Assembly (NCBI RefSeq): GCF_003323715.1
Contig: NZ_QOIN01000047.1
Span: forward strand, 124,001 to 188,000
From: Streptomyces diacarni
GTDB lineage: Bacteria; Actinomycetota; Actinomycetes; Streptomycetales; Streptomycetaceae
DNA length: 64,000 nt
Direction of reading: 5' to 3'
The translations under genes and the position numbers were made by a program. Shown one piece after another: positions 6,852 through 15,654 of the stretch (position 1 is its first letter; each line of letters begins with the position of its first letter). The notes beneath the pieces are model-generated. The model was not told where the DNA came from. It searched no databases and saw only the letters and a program-made list of their open reading frames with translations.

Positions 6852-7784
6852 TCAGGTGCGTACCGCCGTGTGCACGGTCGTCGCTGTCAGGAAGAAGACG
6901 TCGGGGCGGCGCAGGACGCCTTCGGGCAAGGTGTCGTCCAAGAGCGTGTCGAGGGTGGCGAGGTCGTCGGCGTCCAGGGTGTCGGCGAGGCCGGTGCGGA
7001 AGCGTTCGAGGCGGCCGCGCACGTGGGCGCGGGCGACCGGGTCGAGGGGGGCCTGGTGGTCGGTGAGGAAGGTGCGGCTGCCCGTCGGGGTCAGCCCGGC
7101 GGCGACGAGCAGCGCGGGCCAGTCCTCCACCGTGCGGGTGTGGCCCGGCAGTTCGGCGCGCATGGCGGTGAACCAGTCCTCCTCGGCGGCGTCCAGCCGT
7201 GCCTGGAGGCCGGGGCGGCCCAGGCCGATGTCGCGGGGCAGGTAGCGGGTGGGCAGCCCGCGTTCGCGGACGGCCAGGACACCGCCGGGGCGCAGCGCTC
7301 CGGCGAACGTCTCCAGGGCGGCGCGCTGGTCGCCGAGGTGGTGGACGACGTTGCTGGTCCAGATCAGTTCGGCGCTGCCCAGGTCGGCTACGCCGTCGGG
7401 GAGTTCGGCGGAGCGGGTGGTGATCCGGGAGGCGAGCCCCTCGCGTGCGGCGCGGGCGCGGGCGCGCTCCAGCAGCCCGGGGGCGCTGTCCACGGCGACC
7501 GTCTCGGCGCCGGGGAAGGCGTGGGCGAGGGCGGTGGTGGAGACGCCGGGGCCGCTGCCCAGGTCGAGGACGCGGGTGACCTCGCGGCTGCCCGTGAGGT
7601 CGTGCAGCCAGGCGGCGGCCTCCTCGAGGAACGGCACGTTCAGTTCGGCCTCGCGTTCGAGGTGTTCGGCGAGGGCCTCCCAGTCCGGTTCGGTACCGGT
7701 GGCGCCACCCCCGTGGGCGTGCCCGGGGCCATGGGCGGCGTCGGGTCCATGGGCAGCGGCCGGGCCGTGCGGGTGAGGGGTCAT
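6852..7784 (-). CDS. class I SAM-dependent methyltransferase
   Basis: 310 residues. After a His/Gly/Ala-rich N-terminus of about 30 residues comes motif I of Rossmann methyltransferases (V-L-D-L-G-S-G-P-G), an acidic residue ending strand 2 (V-A-V-D-S), and the motif IV region (W-T-S-N-V-V-H-H-L-G-D). The substrate cannot be read. The ATG at 7784 overlaps the LysR gene's TGA as ATGA and follows GGAGGACAACCG, so the regulator and the methyltransferase are co-transcribed. The pair diverges from the MFS-NRPS genes, so the enzyme could modify the peptide product or protect the host. That link is contextual. Confidence 0.85.
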   Translation of the reverse strand: MTPHPHGPAAAHGPDAAHGPGHAHGGGATGTEPDWEALAEHLEREAELNVPFLEEAAAWLHDLTGSREVTRVLDLGSGPGVSTTALAHAFPGAETVAVDSAPGLLERARARAAREGLASRITTRSAELPDGVADLGSAELIWTSNVVHHLGDQRAALETFAGALRPGGVLAVRERGLPTRYLPRDIGLGRPGLQARLDAAEEDWFTAMRAELPGHTRTVEDWPALLVAAGLTPTGSRTFLTDHQAPLDPVARAHVRGRLERFRTGLADTLDADDLATLDTLLDDTLPEGVLRRPDVFFLTATTVHTAVRT

Positions 7785-8785
7785 CGGTTGTCCTCCGGGG
7801 CGGGGTGGTGGGTGGGTTCGGCACGCAGGAGTTGGCCCCTGCGGCTGAGCAGAAACGCTTTGAAGGCGGCCACGGGCGGCGTGTCGGGGCGCCCGGCTGA
7901 CCAGGCCAGCCCGATCTCGCGGACGGCGCGCGGCGCGGTCACCGTCACCTCCCGTACGCCGGGCCGGGGGAAGACGGGCGGGGGCAGCAGTGCGACGCCC
8001 AGCCCGGCGGCGACCAGCCCGCGGATGGTCTCGGCCTCTTCGCCCTCGAAGGCGATCCGGGGGGTGAACCCGGCCTCGGCGCACATCGTGTCCAGGATGC
8101 GCCGCATGCCGTAGCCGGGCTCCAGGGTGACGAAGGACTCCTCGGCGGCCTCGGCGAGCCGGATGCGTTTGCGCCGCGCGAGCCGGTGGTCGTCGGGGAC
8201 GACGAGCCGCAGCCGCTGTTCGTCCAGGCGGCGGGCGACCAGGTCGGGGGCGTCGGGGACGGGCGAGGTCAGACACAGGTCGAGCTCTCCGGCTCGGAGC
8301 CGCTCCAGCATGGCGTCACCGTAGTTCTGCACCAGGGCGAAGCGGACGCGCGGGTGGTCGGCGCGGAAGGCGCGCAGCAGTTCGGGGACCGTCTCCCAGC
8401 CGAGGGTGTGGAGGAAGCCGAAGGCGACCTTGCCGGTGGCGGGGTCGGCGTCCGAGCGCACCGCTTCGGCGCCCTGTTCGACGGCGGTCAGAGCCCGCTC
8501 GGCGGCGGCCAGGAACGTGCGGCCCGCCGGGGTGAGGGAGACGGTGCGGCCGTGGCGGGCGAAGAGGGCCACGCCCAGGTCGGCCTCCAGCCGGGCAAGG
8601 GACCGGCTGAGGGAGGACTGCGGAACGCCGAGTTCCTGCGCGGCGCGGGTGACGTGCTCGTGGCGGGCGACGGCCGCGAACTGCGCGAGGCGGGGCGTGA
8701 GCGCGTACACCGTGGGCGCCGTCGCGCCGACCGAGAGCGGCCGCGGTGTGACGGAGCTGTCTTCGACGCTACGGGAGGGTGACAC
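7781..8785 (-). CDS. LysR-family transcriptional regulator
   Basis: 334 residues. The winged HTH begins after a ~28-residue extension: L-T-P-R-L-A-Q-F-A-A-V-A-R-H-E-H-V-T-R-A-A, then S-Q-S-S-L-S-R type recognition residues (V-P-Q-S-S-L-S-R-S-L-A-R-L-E) and the wing. The co-inducer-binding domain (residues ~115-320) is complete. GTG start at 8785. It is divergent from the MFS exporter gene across a 92-bp region containing a T-N11-A type dyad (8832-8856), the classical arrangement for a LysR protein controlling its divergent neighbour. The ligand is unknown; the exporter's substrate or an NRPS precursor would be natural candidates. Confidence 0.92.
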   Translation of the reverse strand: MSPSRSVEDSSVTPRPLSVGATAPTVYALTPRLAQFAAVARHEHVTRAAQELGVPQSSLSRSLARLEADLGVALFARHGRTVSLTPAGRTFLAAAERALTAVEQGAEAVRSDADPATGKVAFGFLHTLGWETVPELLRAFRADHPRVRFALVQNYGDAMLERLRAGELDLCLTSPVPDAPDLVARRLDEQRLRLVVPDDHRLARRKRIRLAEAAEESFVTLEPGYGMRRILDTMCAEAGFTPRIAFEGEEAETIRGLVAAGLGVALLPPPVFPRPGVREVTVTAPRAVREIGLAWSAGRPDTPPVAAFKAFLLSRRGQLLRAEPTHHPAPEDNR

Positions 8786-8831
8786 GGGCGGCCCTTACCT
8801 GCGGTGATGCGGACGAGCATCGATTCTCGCA

Positions 8832-8856
8832 CTTTCATGCATTGGACGGATGAGAG
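8832..8856. promoter_or_regulatory. putative LysR box (T-N11-A dyad)
   Basis: CTTTCAT (8832-8838) and ATGAGAG (8850-8856) are separated by exactly 11 nt and pair at 6 of 7 positions, matching the T-N11-A organisation of LysR operators. The site is 47 bp from the regulator's GTG and overlaps the leader of the MFS gene, whose Shine-Dalgarno (GAGAGGAGA, 8852-8860) shares bases with the right arm. Confidence 0.5.
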
Positions 8857-8877
8857 GAGAGTTCGTACGTTCGTGTC

Positions 8878-10158
8878 ATGCCTGCTCTCGATACCGGGGC
8901 GTCCACCCAGCCGGTGGACGCCTCTTCGTGTCCTGCCGAGGGGACGGCTGAGGCCGCCGACGCGACGAAGCTGAGCCCCGGCGACTCCGGGCACGGGCGG
9001 ATGCGTCTCGCCCTGTTCGCCGCCGGACTGTCGACCTTCGCCCTGCTCTACTCCACCCAGGCGCTGCTGCCCGAGATCTCCCGCTCGCTGCACGCCTCAC
9101 CCGACCAGGCGAGCTGGACCGTCTCCGGCGCGACCGTCGGACTGGCCGTCGCCGTGCTGCCGCTGGCCGCGCTGTCCGAACGCTTCGGCCGGCGCCGGAT
9201 GCTGACCGTCTCCATGGCGGTGGCGGTCGCGCTCGCGCTCGTCGTCCCCTTCGCCCCCAGCCTGCCGGTCCTCATCGCCCTGCGGACGCTCCAGGGGGCG
9301 GCGGTGGCCGGCGTGCCCGCCTCGGCCATGGCGTTCCTCTCCGACGAGGTACGCGGCAGCCACCTGGTGGGCGCCGTCGGGCTGTTCGTGGCGGGCAACA
9401 GCGTGGGAGGCATGAGCGGGCGCATCCTCACCGGCTGGGTCACCGAGGCGTGGGGCTGGCGGGCCGGGCTCGGTGCCGTCGCCGTCACCTCCCTGCTGTG
9501 CGCGGTCGCCTTCCGGCTCCTGGTACCGCAGGCACGGCACTTCACCCCCGTGCCGCTGCACCCGCGCCGGGTCGCCGCGACGGTCCGCTCCCACCTGGGC
9601 AACGCGCTGCTGCTGCGGCTGTACGCGATCGGGCTGCTGTTCATGGTCGTCTTCGGCGCCGTCTACACCGTCATCGGCTACCGGCTGGTGGCCGCCCCCT
9701 TCGGGCTCTCCCAGGGCCTGGTGGGCTCCATCTTCGTCATCTACCTGGTGGGCACGCTCGCCTCGGCCACCGCCGGGCGGCTCAACGCCCGGCTGGGCCG
9801 GCGCGGAACCCTCTGCCTGGGGATCGGCACCGCCTCCGCGGGCCTGCTCGTCAGCCTCGCCGACAGCCTGGCCGCCGTCGTCGCGGGGCTCGTCCTGATC
9901 ACGGCAGGGTTCTTCGCGGGGCACGCGGTGGCCTCCGGCTCGGTCAGCCGCACCGCCACCCACGGCCCCGCGCAGGCCTCGGCCCTCTACCAGATGTCCT
10001 ACTACGTGGGCAGTTCCCTGGGCGGTGCGCTGGGCGCCGCCGCGTTCGCCGCGGGCGGCTGGAGCGCGACCGTCGCGCTGGCGCTGGGCGCCATGGTGCT
10101 GGCGGGAGGGATCACGCTGTACGCGAGTCGGCGCGCGGCGGCGCCGGCACAGCCCTGA
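8878..10158 (+). CDS. MFS transporter (probable efflux pump)
   Basis: 426 residues with about 12 membrane helices after a ~40-residue soluble N-terminus. The conserved cytoplasmic loop 2-3 motif appears as L-S-E-R-F-G-R-R-R-M, and a second-half equivalent as N-A-R-L-G-R-R-G-T. Sequences such as Y-S-T-Q-A-L-L-P-E-I-S and G-M-S-G-R-I-L-T-G-W resemble drug/inner-membrane efflux MFS proteins of the YnfM type. It is divergent from the LysR gene and co-directional with the NRPS, which begins 88 bp downstream. Export of the NRPS product is the simplest reading, though it could be a general drug pump. ATG 8878 is preceded by GAGAGGAGA. Confidence 0.88.
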   Translation: MPALDTGASTQPVDASSCPAEGTAEAADATKLSPGDSGHGRMRLALFAAGLSTFALLYSTQALLPEISRSLHASPDQASWTVSGATVGLAVAVLPLAALSERFGRRRMLTVSMAVAVALALVVPFAPSLPVLIALRTLQGAAVAGVPASAMAFLSDEVRGSHLVGAVGLFVAGNSVGGMSGRILTGWVTEAWGWRAGLGAVAVTSLLCAVAFRLLVPQARHFTPVPLHPRRVAATVRSHLGNALLLRLYAIGLLFMVVFGAVYTVIGYRLVAAPFGLSQGLVGSIFVIYLVGTLASATAGRLNARLGRRGTLCLGIGTASAGLLVSLADSLAAVVAGLVLITAGFFAGHAVASGSVSRTATHGPAQASALYQMSYYVGSSLGGALGAAAFAAGGWSATVALALGAMVLAGGITLYASRRAAAPAQP

Positions 10159-10245
10159 ACACCGGCCCCACGGTCGGAAGGTGCCCTCTGACAGCTCCTC
10201 TCGTTGTGCTCCCAGACGGTGTGGCGCAATCAGGAGCTGGTTTCG

Positions 10246-13200
10246 ATGGGACAGGTCGGCAGCGGAGAAGGGCTGCCGTTGACGGCGGCGCAGACAGGCA
10301 TGTGGTACGCCCAGCAACTCGACCCGGACAACCCGTGCTTCCGGGCCGCCGAGGCTCTGGAGATCCAGGGTCCGGTCGATCCGGAGCTGCTGGAGCGGGC
10401 GTTGCGGCGCACCGTCGCCGAGACGGAGGCGCTGCGCGTCCGGTTCACCACGGACGAGCGTCAGGGCGCGACGGGACCCGAGGAGCACGTGCGGCAGGTC
10501 GTCGAGGACTGCGAGGACTGGCCGCTGCCGCTGGTGGACCTGCGCGGCGAGGACGACCCGGCCGCCGCCGCGCACGCCCTGATGTGGGCCGACCTCGGCG
10601 TTCCCGTGGACCCGCGGCACGCCCGGGCCTTCACCTTCACGCTGCTGCGCACGGCCGACGACCGGTACACGCTCTACATGGCCATCCACCACATCGTCAT
10701 GGACGGCTTCTCCATGACGCTCTTCCTGCCGCGGCTGGCGCAGCTCTACACCGCGCTGGAGAGCGGGGCACCCGTACCCGACGGGCGCCTCGCCCCGCTG
10801 GCGCAGGCGCTGGCCGACGAGGCCGACTACCGCGGCTCCGCACGCATGGCCCGCGACCGTGCCTACTGGGCCGAGCAGCTCGCCGCCTGGGGCACCTCGG
10901 CGCACGCCTCACCGCACTGGCTGCGCCCCGCACGCCGGTTCGTGCGGGAGAGCGGACACCTCGAAGCCGAGGCCGCGCGAGGCCTGCGCGCCCTGGCGCG
11001 GGGCGCCCGTACCGGGCTGGCCACCGCGGCCATGGCGGCGCTGGCCCTGTACGTGGACCGGCTCGGCGAGCGGGAGCACGTACAGGAGGCAGCGGAGGCA
11101 GCGGAGGCCGCGGAGGCCGCGAAGGCCGCGGGGTCCGCTGCGCCCGCCCCGTCCGACGGCACTGTCAGCTCCGGGAGCCCCGGCGAGCCCGGCAGCTTCG
11201 GTGACGTCATGCTCGACGTCACCGTCACCGCACGCGGCGGGGCCACCCGCGAGGTGCCGTGCATGCTCGCCAACGTGCTGCCGCTGCGGGTCCCCGCGCC
11301 CTCGGCGGGCACCGTCGAGGACCTGCTGCGGCGCACGGCGGCGCAGGCCAAGGGCCTGGTACGGCACCAGCGGTACCCCTTCTGGGACATGGTGCGGGAG
11401 CTGAAGGCCGCCCCCACGCTGGCGGGCGGCATGGCCGACTGGGGCATCAACGTGATGGTCTACGACCCGCAGGTCAGCTTCGGCCGCCACCCGGCCGTCC
11501 TGCACAACCTCTCCAACGGCCCCGTCACCGGGATGAGCGTCAACGTCTACGACCGCCCCAGCGACGGCTCCCTGCGCATCGACTTCCAGGCCGACCCCGA
11601 CACCTACCCGGCCGCCGAGGTCGCCGCCCACCACCGCCGCTTCCTCTCCCTGCTGCGTACGCTCGCCACCTGTGAGAGCACACGCCGCGTGGCCGACATC
11701 GACGTGGCGACCCCGGCCGAACGCGACCAGGTGCTCGCCTGGGGCCGCGGGCCCGCGCTCCCGGTCCCCGCCACGCCGCTGCACGCCGAGTTCGAGCAGC
11801 GCGTACGGGAGGAGCCCGACGCCGTCGCCGTCGTCTGCGGCCCCGCCGGCGCAGCCGCCGTCCTCACCCGCCGCCGGCTGAACGCGCGGGCCAACCGGCT
11901 CGCCCACCTGCTCCTCGCCCGCGGCGCGGGGCCCGGCACCACCATCGCCCTCGGCCTGCCCCGCACCGAGGCCTACGCCGTCGCGGTCCTCGCCGTCCTC
12001 AAGACCGGCGCCGCCTGCCTGCCCCTGGAGGCCGGACACCCGGCCGAACGGACCCGGACGATGCTCGCGCAAGCCGCGCCGCTGTGCGTACTGGCACAGC
12101 AGGAGACGGCCGCCCGCCTGCCGGGCGAGGGCACAGCCGGGCCGCGGTGCGCCGTGCCCGTCGTCGTGACGGACGCTCCGCCGACGAGGCGCCTGCTCGA
12201 AACCCAGCCCGCCACCGATCCCGCGCCCGGCGACCTGACCAGGCCCCCGCGCCCCGAGGACGCCGCGTACCTGGCGTTCACCTCAGGCAGCACCGGCCGC
12301 CCCAAGGGTGTCGTCGTCGAACACCGGCAGCTCACCCACCTCTTCCACGACCATCTCGTCTCCCTCATCACCCCGGCGGCGCGGGAGCGCGCCGCCCGCG
12401 GGGCCGAGGCCGAGGCGGTGGCCGGGACCGGCGGCGGCAGGCTACGGGCCGCGCTGACGGCGTCGTTCTCCTTCGACACCTCCTGGGAGGCCTGGCTGTT
12501 CCTGGCCGCGGGCCACGAAGTGCACGTGGCCGAGGACAGGGTGCGCCACGACCCCGCCGCGCTCGTCGCCCGCATCGAGGAATGGCGCCTCGACTTCCTC
12601 GACCTGACCCCCTCCTACCTGCGCCAACTCCTCGACGCCGGCCTCTTCGCACCCGGCAGGCACCAGCCCGGCACCCTCATGGTCGGCGGCGAGGCGCTCG
12701 ACAAGGCACTGTGGCAGCGGCTGCGCGCACTGCCCGCCACCACCGTCCTCAACTACTACGGGCCGACCGAGTGCACCGTGGACGCCGTGTGGTGCCGCCT
12801 CGACGCGCAGCGGGACGAGCCCGTCATCGGACGGCCCCAGCACAACGTCCGCGCCTACGTACTCGACCACTGCGGGCGCCTGGTCCCGCCCGGAACACGC
12901 GGCGAGCTCTACCTGGGCGGCGCCCAGGTGGCGCGCGGCTACCTGGGCGCCGACGCGTTGACGGCGGAACGCTTCGTGCCGGACCCGTACGCGGGGCCGG
13001 ACCCGTACGCGGGGCCGGACCCGTACACGGGACGGGCCGGCGGCGACGACGAGCCGGGCACGGGCGAGCGGCCGGACGCCGACGCCGGTGCGGGGGCCGG
13101 TGCGGGGGCCGGTGCGCGGATGTACCGCACCGGCGACCTCGTCCGCTGGACCGACGACGGCATGCTCGCGTACCTGGGCCGCGCCGACGAGCAGATCAAA

Positions 13201-14535
13201 CTGCGCGGCGTCCGCATCGAACCCCGGGAGGTGGAGGCCGTACTGGCCTCGCACCCCCGCGTCGCCCACGTGGCCGTCGCGGCACAGCGCACCGGAACCC
13301 CCGAGAGCCCGCTGCACCTGGCGGCGCACATCGTGCCCGCGCCGCGCGTCCCCGGTGACGACACGCAGCCCGCCACCGGCCTCGTCGGCGCCGAACTGCG
13401 CTCCTGGGCGGCAGGCCGCCTGCCCGCCGCCATGGTGCCCGCCGTGTACGTCACCCACGACGCGCTGCCGCTCACCCCGCAGGGCAAACTGGACCGCGCC
13501 GCGCTGCCCACACGGACCGCGACGGCGCCCCCCGCGGCGGACGCCGCCCCGCGCGCGGCCCGCACCCTGCGCGAACGCACCCTGTGCACCCTCTTCGCCG
13601 CCGTACTCGGCGTCCCCGAAACCGGCCTGGACGACGACTTCTTCGCCCTGGGCGGCCACTCCCTAACCGCCACCCGCCTGCTCAACCGCATCCGCACCGA
13701 ACTGGGCGCCGACGTCTCCCTCGGAGCGCTCTACCACGCGCCGACACCGGGCCAGCTCGCGAAACTCCTCGACACCGCGAGCGACCCGTGCGGCACCACG
13801 GACGACGCCTACGCCATGCTGCTGCCGCTGCGCGCGGGCGGTGCGGACCGGCCGCTGTTCTGCGTCCACCCCGCCGGCGGGCTCGGCTGGTGCTACGCCA
13901 CCCTCACCCCGCACCTGCCGCCCTCCGTCCCCGTCCACGCCCTCCAGGCCCAGGGGCTGCGCGACACCCGCGAACCGCTCGCCGCCACCTTCCCCGGCCT
14001 GCTCGCCGAGTACGTCGCCCGCGTCCGCGCCGTACAGGCCCGCGGCCCCTACCGGCTGCTGGGCTGGTCACTGGGCGGCGCGCTGGCCCACGCGATGGCG
14101 GCACACCTCCAAAAGGAGGGCGAGGACGTGGAGCTGCTGGCCCTGCTGGACGCCGCCCCCCTCGACCCGCGGCTGCGCGTCGACCCCGCGGCGCACCCCC
14201 ACCTGGTCCGCCGCCTGGTCACCGAAGCCCTCGGCTCGGGGCCGGCCGGGGAGGCCCAACTGAGCGCCGTCACCCGCATGCTGTCCCACTACGCGGCCCT
14301 GCTGCCGACCTACACCCCGTCCGTGTACGAGGGCCCGGCCCTCTACCTCCGCGCCACGGAACCCGACCCCCTCGCCGCCCCCGCCCCACGCCCCGCCCCC
14401 GACGCCTGGCACTCCCTCATCACCGGCCCGCTCACCGTCCACGACCTGCCCTACGCCCACAGCGCCCTGGGCGCACCCGACGCCATGGCGGAGGTGGGAC
14501 GGCTACTGACCCCGCGTCTGTCGGCGGGACGCTGA
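10246..14535 (+). CDS. single-module non-ribosomal peptide synthetase (C-A-T-TE)
   Basis: 1429 residues from ATG 10246 (CAGGAG at 10231-10236; an upstream in-frame TTG at 10204 is weaker). Domains: condensation (~10-440) with intact active site H-H-I-V-M-D-G (148-154); adenylation (~515-1080) with A3 F-T-S-G-S-T-G-R-P-K-G (678-688), N-Y-Y-G-P-T-E (from 836), G-E-L-Y-L-G-G (886) and Y-R-T-G-D-L (960); carrier domain with G-G-H-S and attachment Ser1139; thioesterase with nucleophile Ser1275 in G-W-S-L-G-G. Hand alignment to GrsA gives an approximate specificity code D-T-E-D-M-G-Y-V-D-K. Acidic residues at the second and third pocket-wall positions suggest a basic amino acid such as Lys or Orn (weak inference). 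The module starts with a condensation domain but has no upstream donor here. A/E/K-rich and P-D-P-Y/A-G repeat insertions interrupt the C and A domains. Confidence 0.95.
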   Translation: MGQVGSGEGLPLTAAQTGMWYAQQLDPDNPCFRAAEALEIQGPVDPELLERALRRTVAETEALRVRFTTDERQGATGPEEHVRQVVEDCEDWPLPLVDLRGEDDPAAAAHALMWADLGVPVDPRHARAFTFTLLRTADDRYTLYMAIHHIVMDGFSMTLFLPRLAQLYTALESGAPVPDGRLAPLAQALADEADYRGSARMARDRAYWAEQLAAWGTSAHASPHWLRPARRFVRESGHLEAEAARGLRALARGARTGLATAAMAALALYVDRLGEREHVQEAAEAAEAAEAAKAAGSAAPAPSDGTVSSGSPGEPGSFGDVMLDVTVTARGGATREVPCMLANVLPLRVPAPSAGTVEDLLRRTAAQAKGLVRHQRYPFWDMVRELKAAPTLAGGMADWGINVMVYDPQVSFGRHPAVLHNLSNGPVTGMSVNVYDRPSDGSLRIDFQADPDTYPAAEVAAHHRRFLSLLRTLATCESTRRVADIDVATPAERDQVLAWGRGPALPVPATPLHAEFEQRVREEPDAVAVVCGPAGAAAVLTRRRLNARANRLAHLLLARGAGPGTTIALGLPRTEAYAVAVLAVLKTGAACLPLEAGHPAERTRTMLAQAAPLCVLAQQETAARLPGEGTAGPRCAVPVVVTDAPPTRRLLETQPATDPAPGDLTRPPRPEDAAYLAFTSGSTGRPKGVVVEHRQLTHLFHDHLVSLITPAARERAARGAEAEAVAGTGGGRLRAALTASFSFDTSWEAWLFLAAGHEVHVAEDRVRHDPAALVARIEEWRLDFLDLTPSYLRQLLDAGLFAPGRHQPGTLMVGGEALDKALWQRLRALPATTVLNYYGPTECTVDAVWCRLDAQRDEPVIGRPQHNVRAYVLDHCGRLVPPGTRGELYLGGAQVARGYLGADALTAERFVPDPYAGPDPYAGPDPYTGRAGGDDEPGTGERPDADAGAGAGAGAGARMYRTGDLVRWTDDGMLAYLGRADEQIKLRGVRIEPREVEAVLASHPRVAHVAVAAQRTGTPESPLHLAAHIVPAPRVPGDDTQPATGLVGAELRSWAAGRLPAAMVPAVYVTHDALPLTPQGKLDRAALPTRTATAPPAADAAPRAARTLRERTLCTLFAAVLGVPETGLDDDFFALGGHSLTATRLLNRIRTELGADVSLGALYHAPTPGQLAKLLDTASDPCGTTDDAYAMLLPLRAGGADRPLFCVHPAGGLGWCYATLTPHLPPSVPVHALQAQGLRDTREPLAATFPGLLAEYVARVRAVQARGPYRLLGWSLGGALAHAMAAHLQKEGEDVELLALLDAAPLDPRLRVDPAAHPHLVRRLVTEALGSGPAGEAQLSAVTRMLSHYAALLPTYTPSVYEGPALYLRATEPDPLAAPAPRPAPDAWHSLITGPLTVHDLPYAHSALGAPDAMAEVGRLLTPRLSAGR

Positions 14536-14537
14536 CC
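14472..14537 (+). repeat. 66-bp direct repeat, left copy (3' end of the NRPS gene)
   Basis: These 66 bp encode the last ~21 residues of the NRPS plus its stop codon. They match 21211-21276 with only three differences, all A/G (at 14475, one in GGCT-A/G-CTGAC and one in CGGC-G/A-GGAC). The matching register is exactly 6739 bp. The two copies bound the SseB/ESX-like/RHS toxin/immunity segment. They look like attachment-type or recombination repeats that preserved the NRPS 3' end. Confidence 0.9.
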
Positions 14538-14626
14538 GAGCCCCCGCAGGCCCCGTCGGCGGCAGCACCCGCGTGCGAACATACGATGGGTTCCCGACTG
14601 GTCACGCTTCGGATGGGGGGCAGGGA

Positions 14627-15037
14627 ATGTCGTTGCGGGACCTGGTCCGCGAGACGGCGGTCGCGCGGATGTCTCCGGCGGAGAAGCTGGCGCAACTGCG
14701 CGACGTACGCCTGTATTTCCAGCGCCCGGAGACACCCGGATTTCTGGTGACGGAGACGTCGGAGGGGCCGGTGGTTCCGGTATTCACCTCGTGGCAGCGG
14801 TTGGCGTTGTTCGCGGGGGCGTGCGGATGGGCGTCGACCACGGCCGAGGACCTGGTCGGCTTGTTGCCCGAGGGGGTACGGGCTCTGGTCGATCCGCTGG
14901 GAGAGCAGCCGTTCCTGCTGGACGGCACCACGCTGGCGGGCCCGGCTGACGTGGCGGACCCGACGGACGCGGCTGACGTGGCGGACCCGACGGACGCGGC
15001 TGACGTGGCGGATCCGGATGGGGCGAAGGGGCGGTAA
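14627..15037 (+). CDS. SseB-like family protein
   Basis: 136 residues from ATG 14627, preceded by a G-rich Shine-Dalgarno region (GGGGGGCAGG). The core (residues ~20-105: L-R-D-V-R-L-Y-F-Q-R-P, P-V-F-T-S-W-Q-R-L-A-L-F, L-L-P-E-G-V-R-A-L-V-D-P-L-G) resembles the SseB N-terminal domain. In Streptomyces this family often sits beside type VII secretion substrates. The C-terminal ~30 residues are an in-frame repeat of A-D-V-A-D-P-T-D-A that is not part of the fold. It is first in a tight co-directional set with the helical partner (2-bp gap) and the RHS toxin, so a chaperone or delivery role is plausible. Confidence 0.7.
   Translation: MSLRDLVRETAVARMSPAEKLAQLRDVRLYFQRPETPGFLVTETSEGPVVPVFTSWQRLALFAGACGWASTTAEDLVGLLPEGVRALVDPLGEQPFLLDGTTLAGPADVADPTDAADVADPTDAADVADPDGAKGR
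14944..15024 (+). repeat. 27-bp coding tandem repeat in the SseB-like gene
   Basis: Period 27 bp: 14944-14970 and 14971-14997 are identical, and 14998-15024 diverges towards its end. It encodes repeated A-D-V-A-D-P-T-D-A units. Copy number probably varies among strains by slippage without breaking the frame. Confidence 0.75.
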
Positions 15038-15039
15038 AC

Positions 15040-15654
15040 GTGGCAGGTGACGAGGGGGGCGGCGGTCCGGGCGGCGGGGGCGATCCGAGGCCGGGTGAGG
15101 GCTATGCGATCGAGATCGCCGCGGTGCGGAAGATCCTGCGGCCGTTGGAGGAGTCGGTCGTGGCGGCGCACAAGATCAAGGATGACTGGAAGTCGTTGTC
15201 CAGTGGTATCACCACCGCGGCCGTGTTCGACATCGAGCAGCCCGCCAAGGACATGCTGGAGGAGTGGGGCTTCGGCATGGGCCGGGTGGCCGAGCACACG
15301 GACGTGATCGTGGACACACTGCGGCAGGTGATCGCGGCGTACATGATGGCGGACCTGCTGCGGGTCAAGGACTTCGCACCGACCGAGGACAACATCGCCA
15401 AACTCCCCTTCGGCGAGCACGGACTGCGCGCCTGGAAGGACGGAGACCGTCCGACGTTCGACCCGCCTCCGGAGATCTACCAGGAACCCTGGCTGGACGA
15501 CGACGGCGGCAGCAGCGTCGGGGACGGCGGTGGGGCTGACGGTGACGGTACGACGGTGACGGGCGACCTGCCGGCCAACCCCCGCTACCGGGTGGCCGGC
15601 GAGGGCGGCGCGGGCTGGGTCGTCGACGGGGGCCGGAAAGGGTCGGTCGCGTGA
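15040..15654 (+). CDS. helical WXG100/ESX-like partner of the RHS toxin
   Basis: 204 residues, GTG at 15040 behind GAAGGGGCGG. After a glycine-rich start, residues ~22-110 form an amphipathic helical region (A-V-R-K-I-L-R-P-L-E-E-S-V-V-A-A-H-K-I-K-D-D-W, later V-I-V-D-T-L-R-Q-V-I-A-A-Y), with a tryptophan where WXG-type proteins turn between helices. The tail is Gly/Asp-rich. Its stop overlaps the toxin start as GTGA, so the two proteins are probably made in equal amounts. Small helical partners like this pair with LXG/WXG-headed toxins for type VII secretion. No secretion machinery lies in the window. Confidence 0.6.
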   Translation: MAGDEGGGGPGGGGDPRPGEGYAIEIAAVRKILRPLEESVVAAHKIKDDWKSLSSGITTAAVFDIEQPAKDMLEEWGFGMGRVAEHTDVIVDTLRQVIAAYMMADLLRVKDFAPTEDNIAKLPFGEHGLRAWKDGDRPTFDPPPEIYQEPWLDDDGGSSVGDGGGADGDGTTVTGDLPANPRYRVAGEGGAGWVVDGGRKGSVA

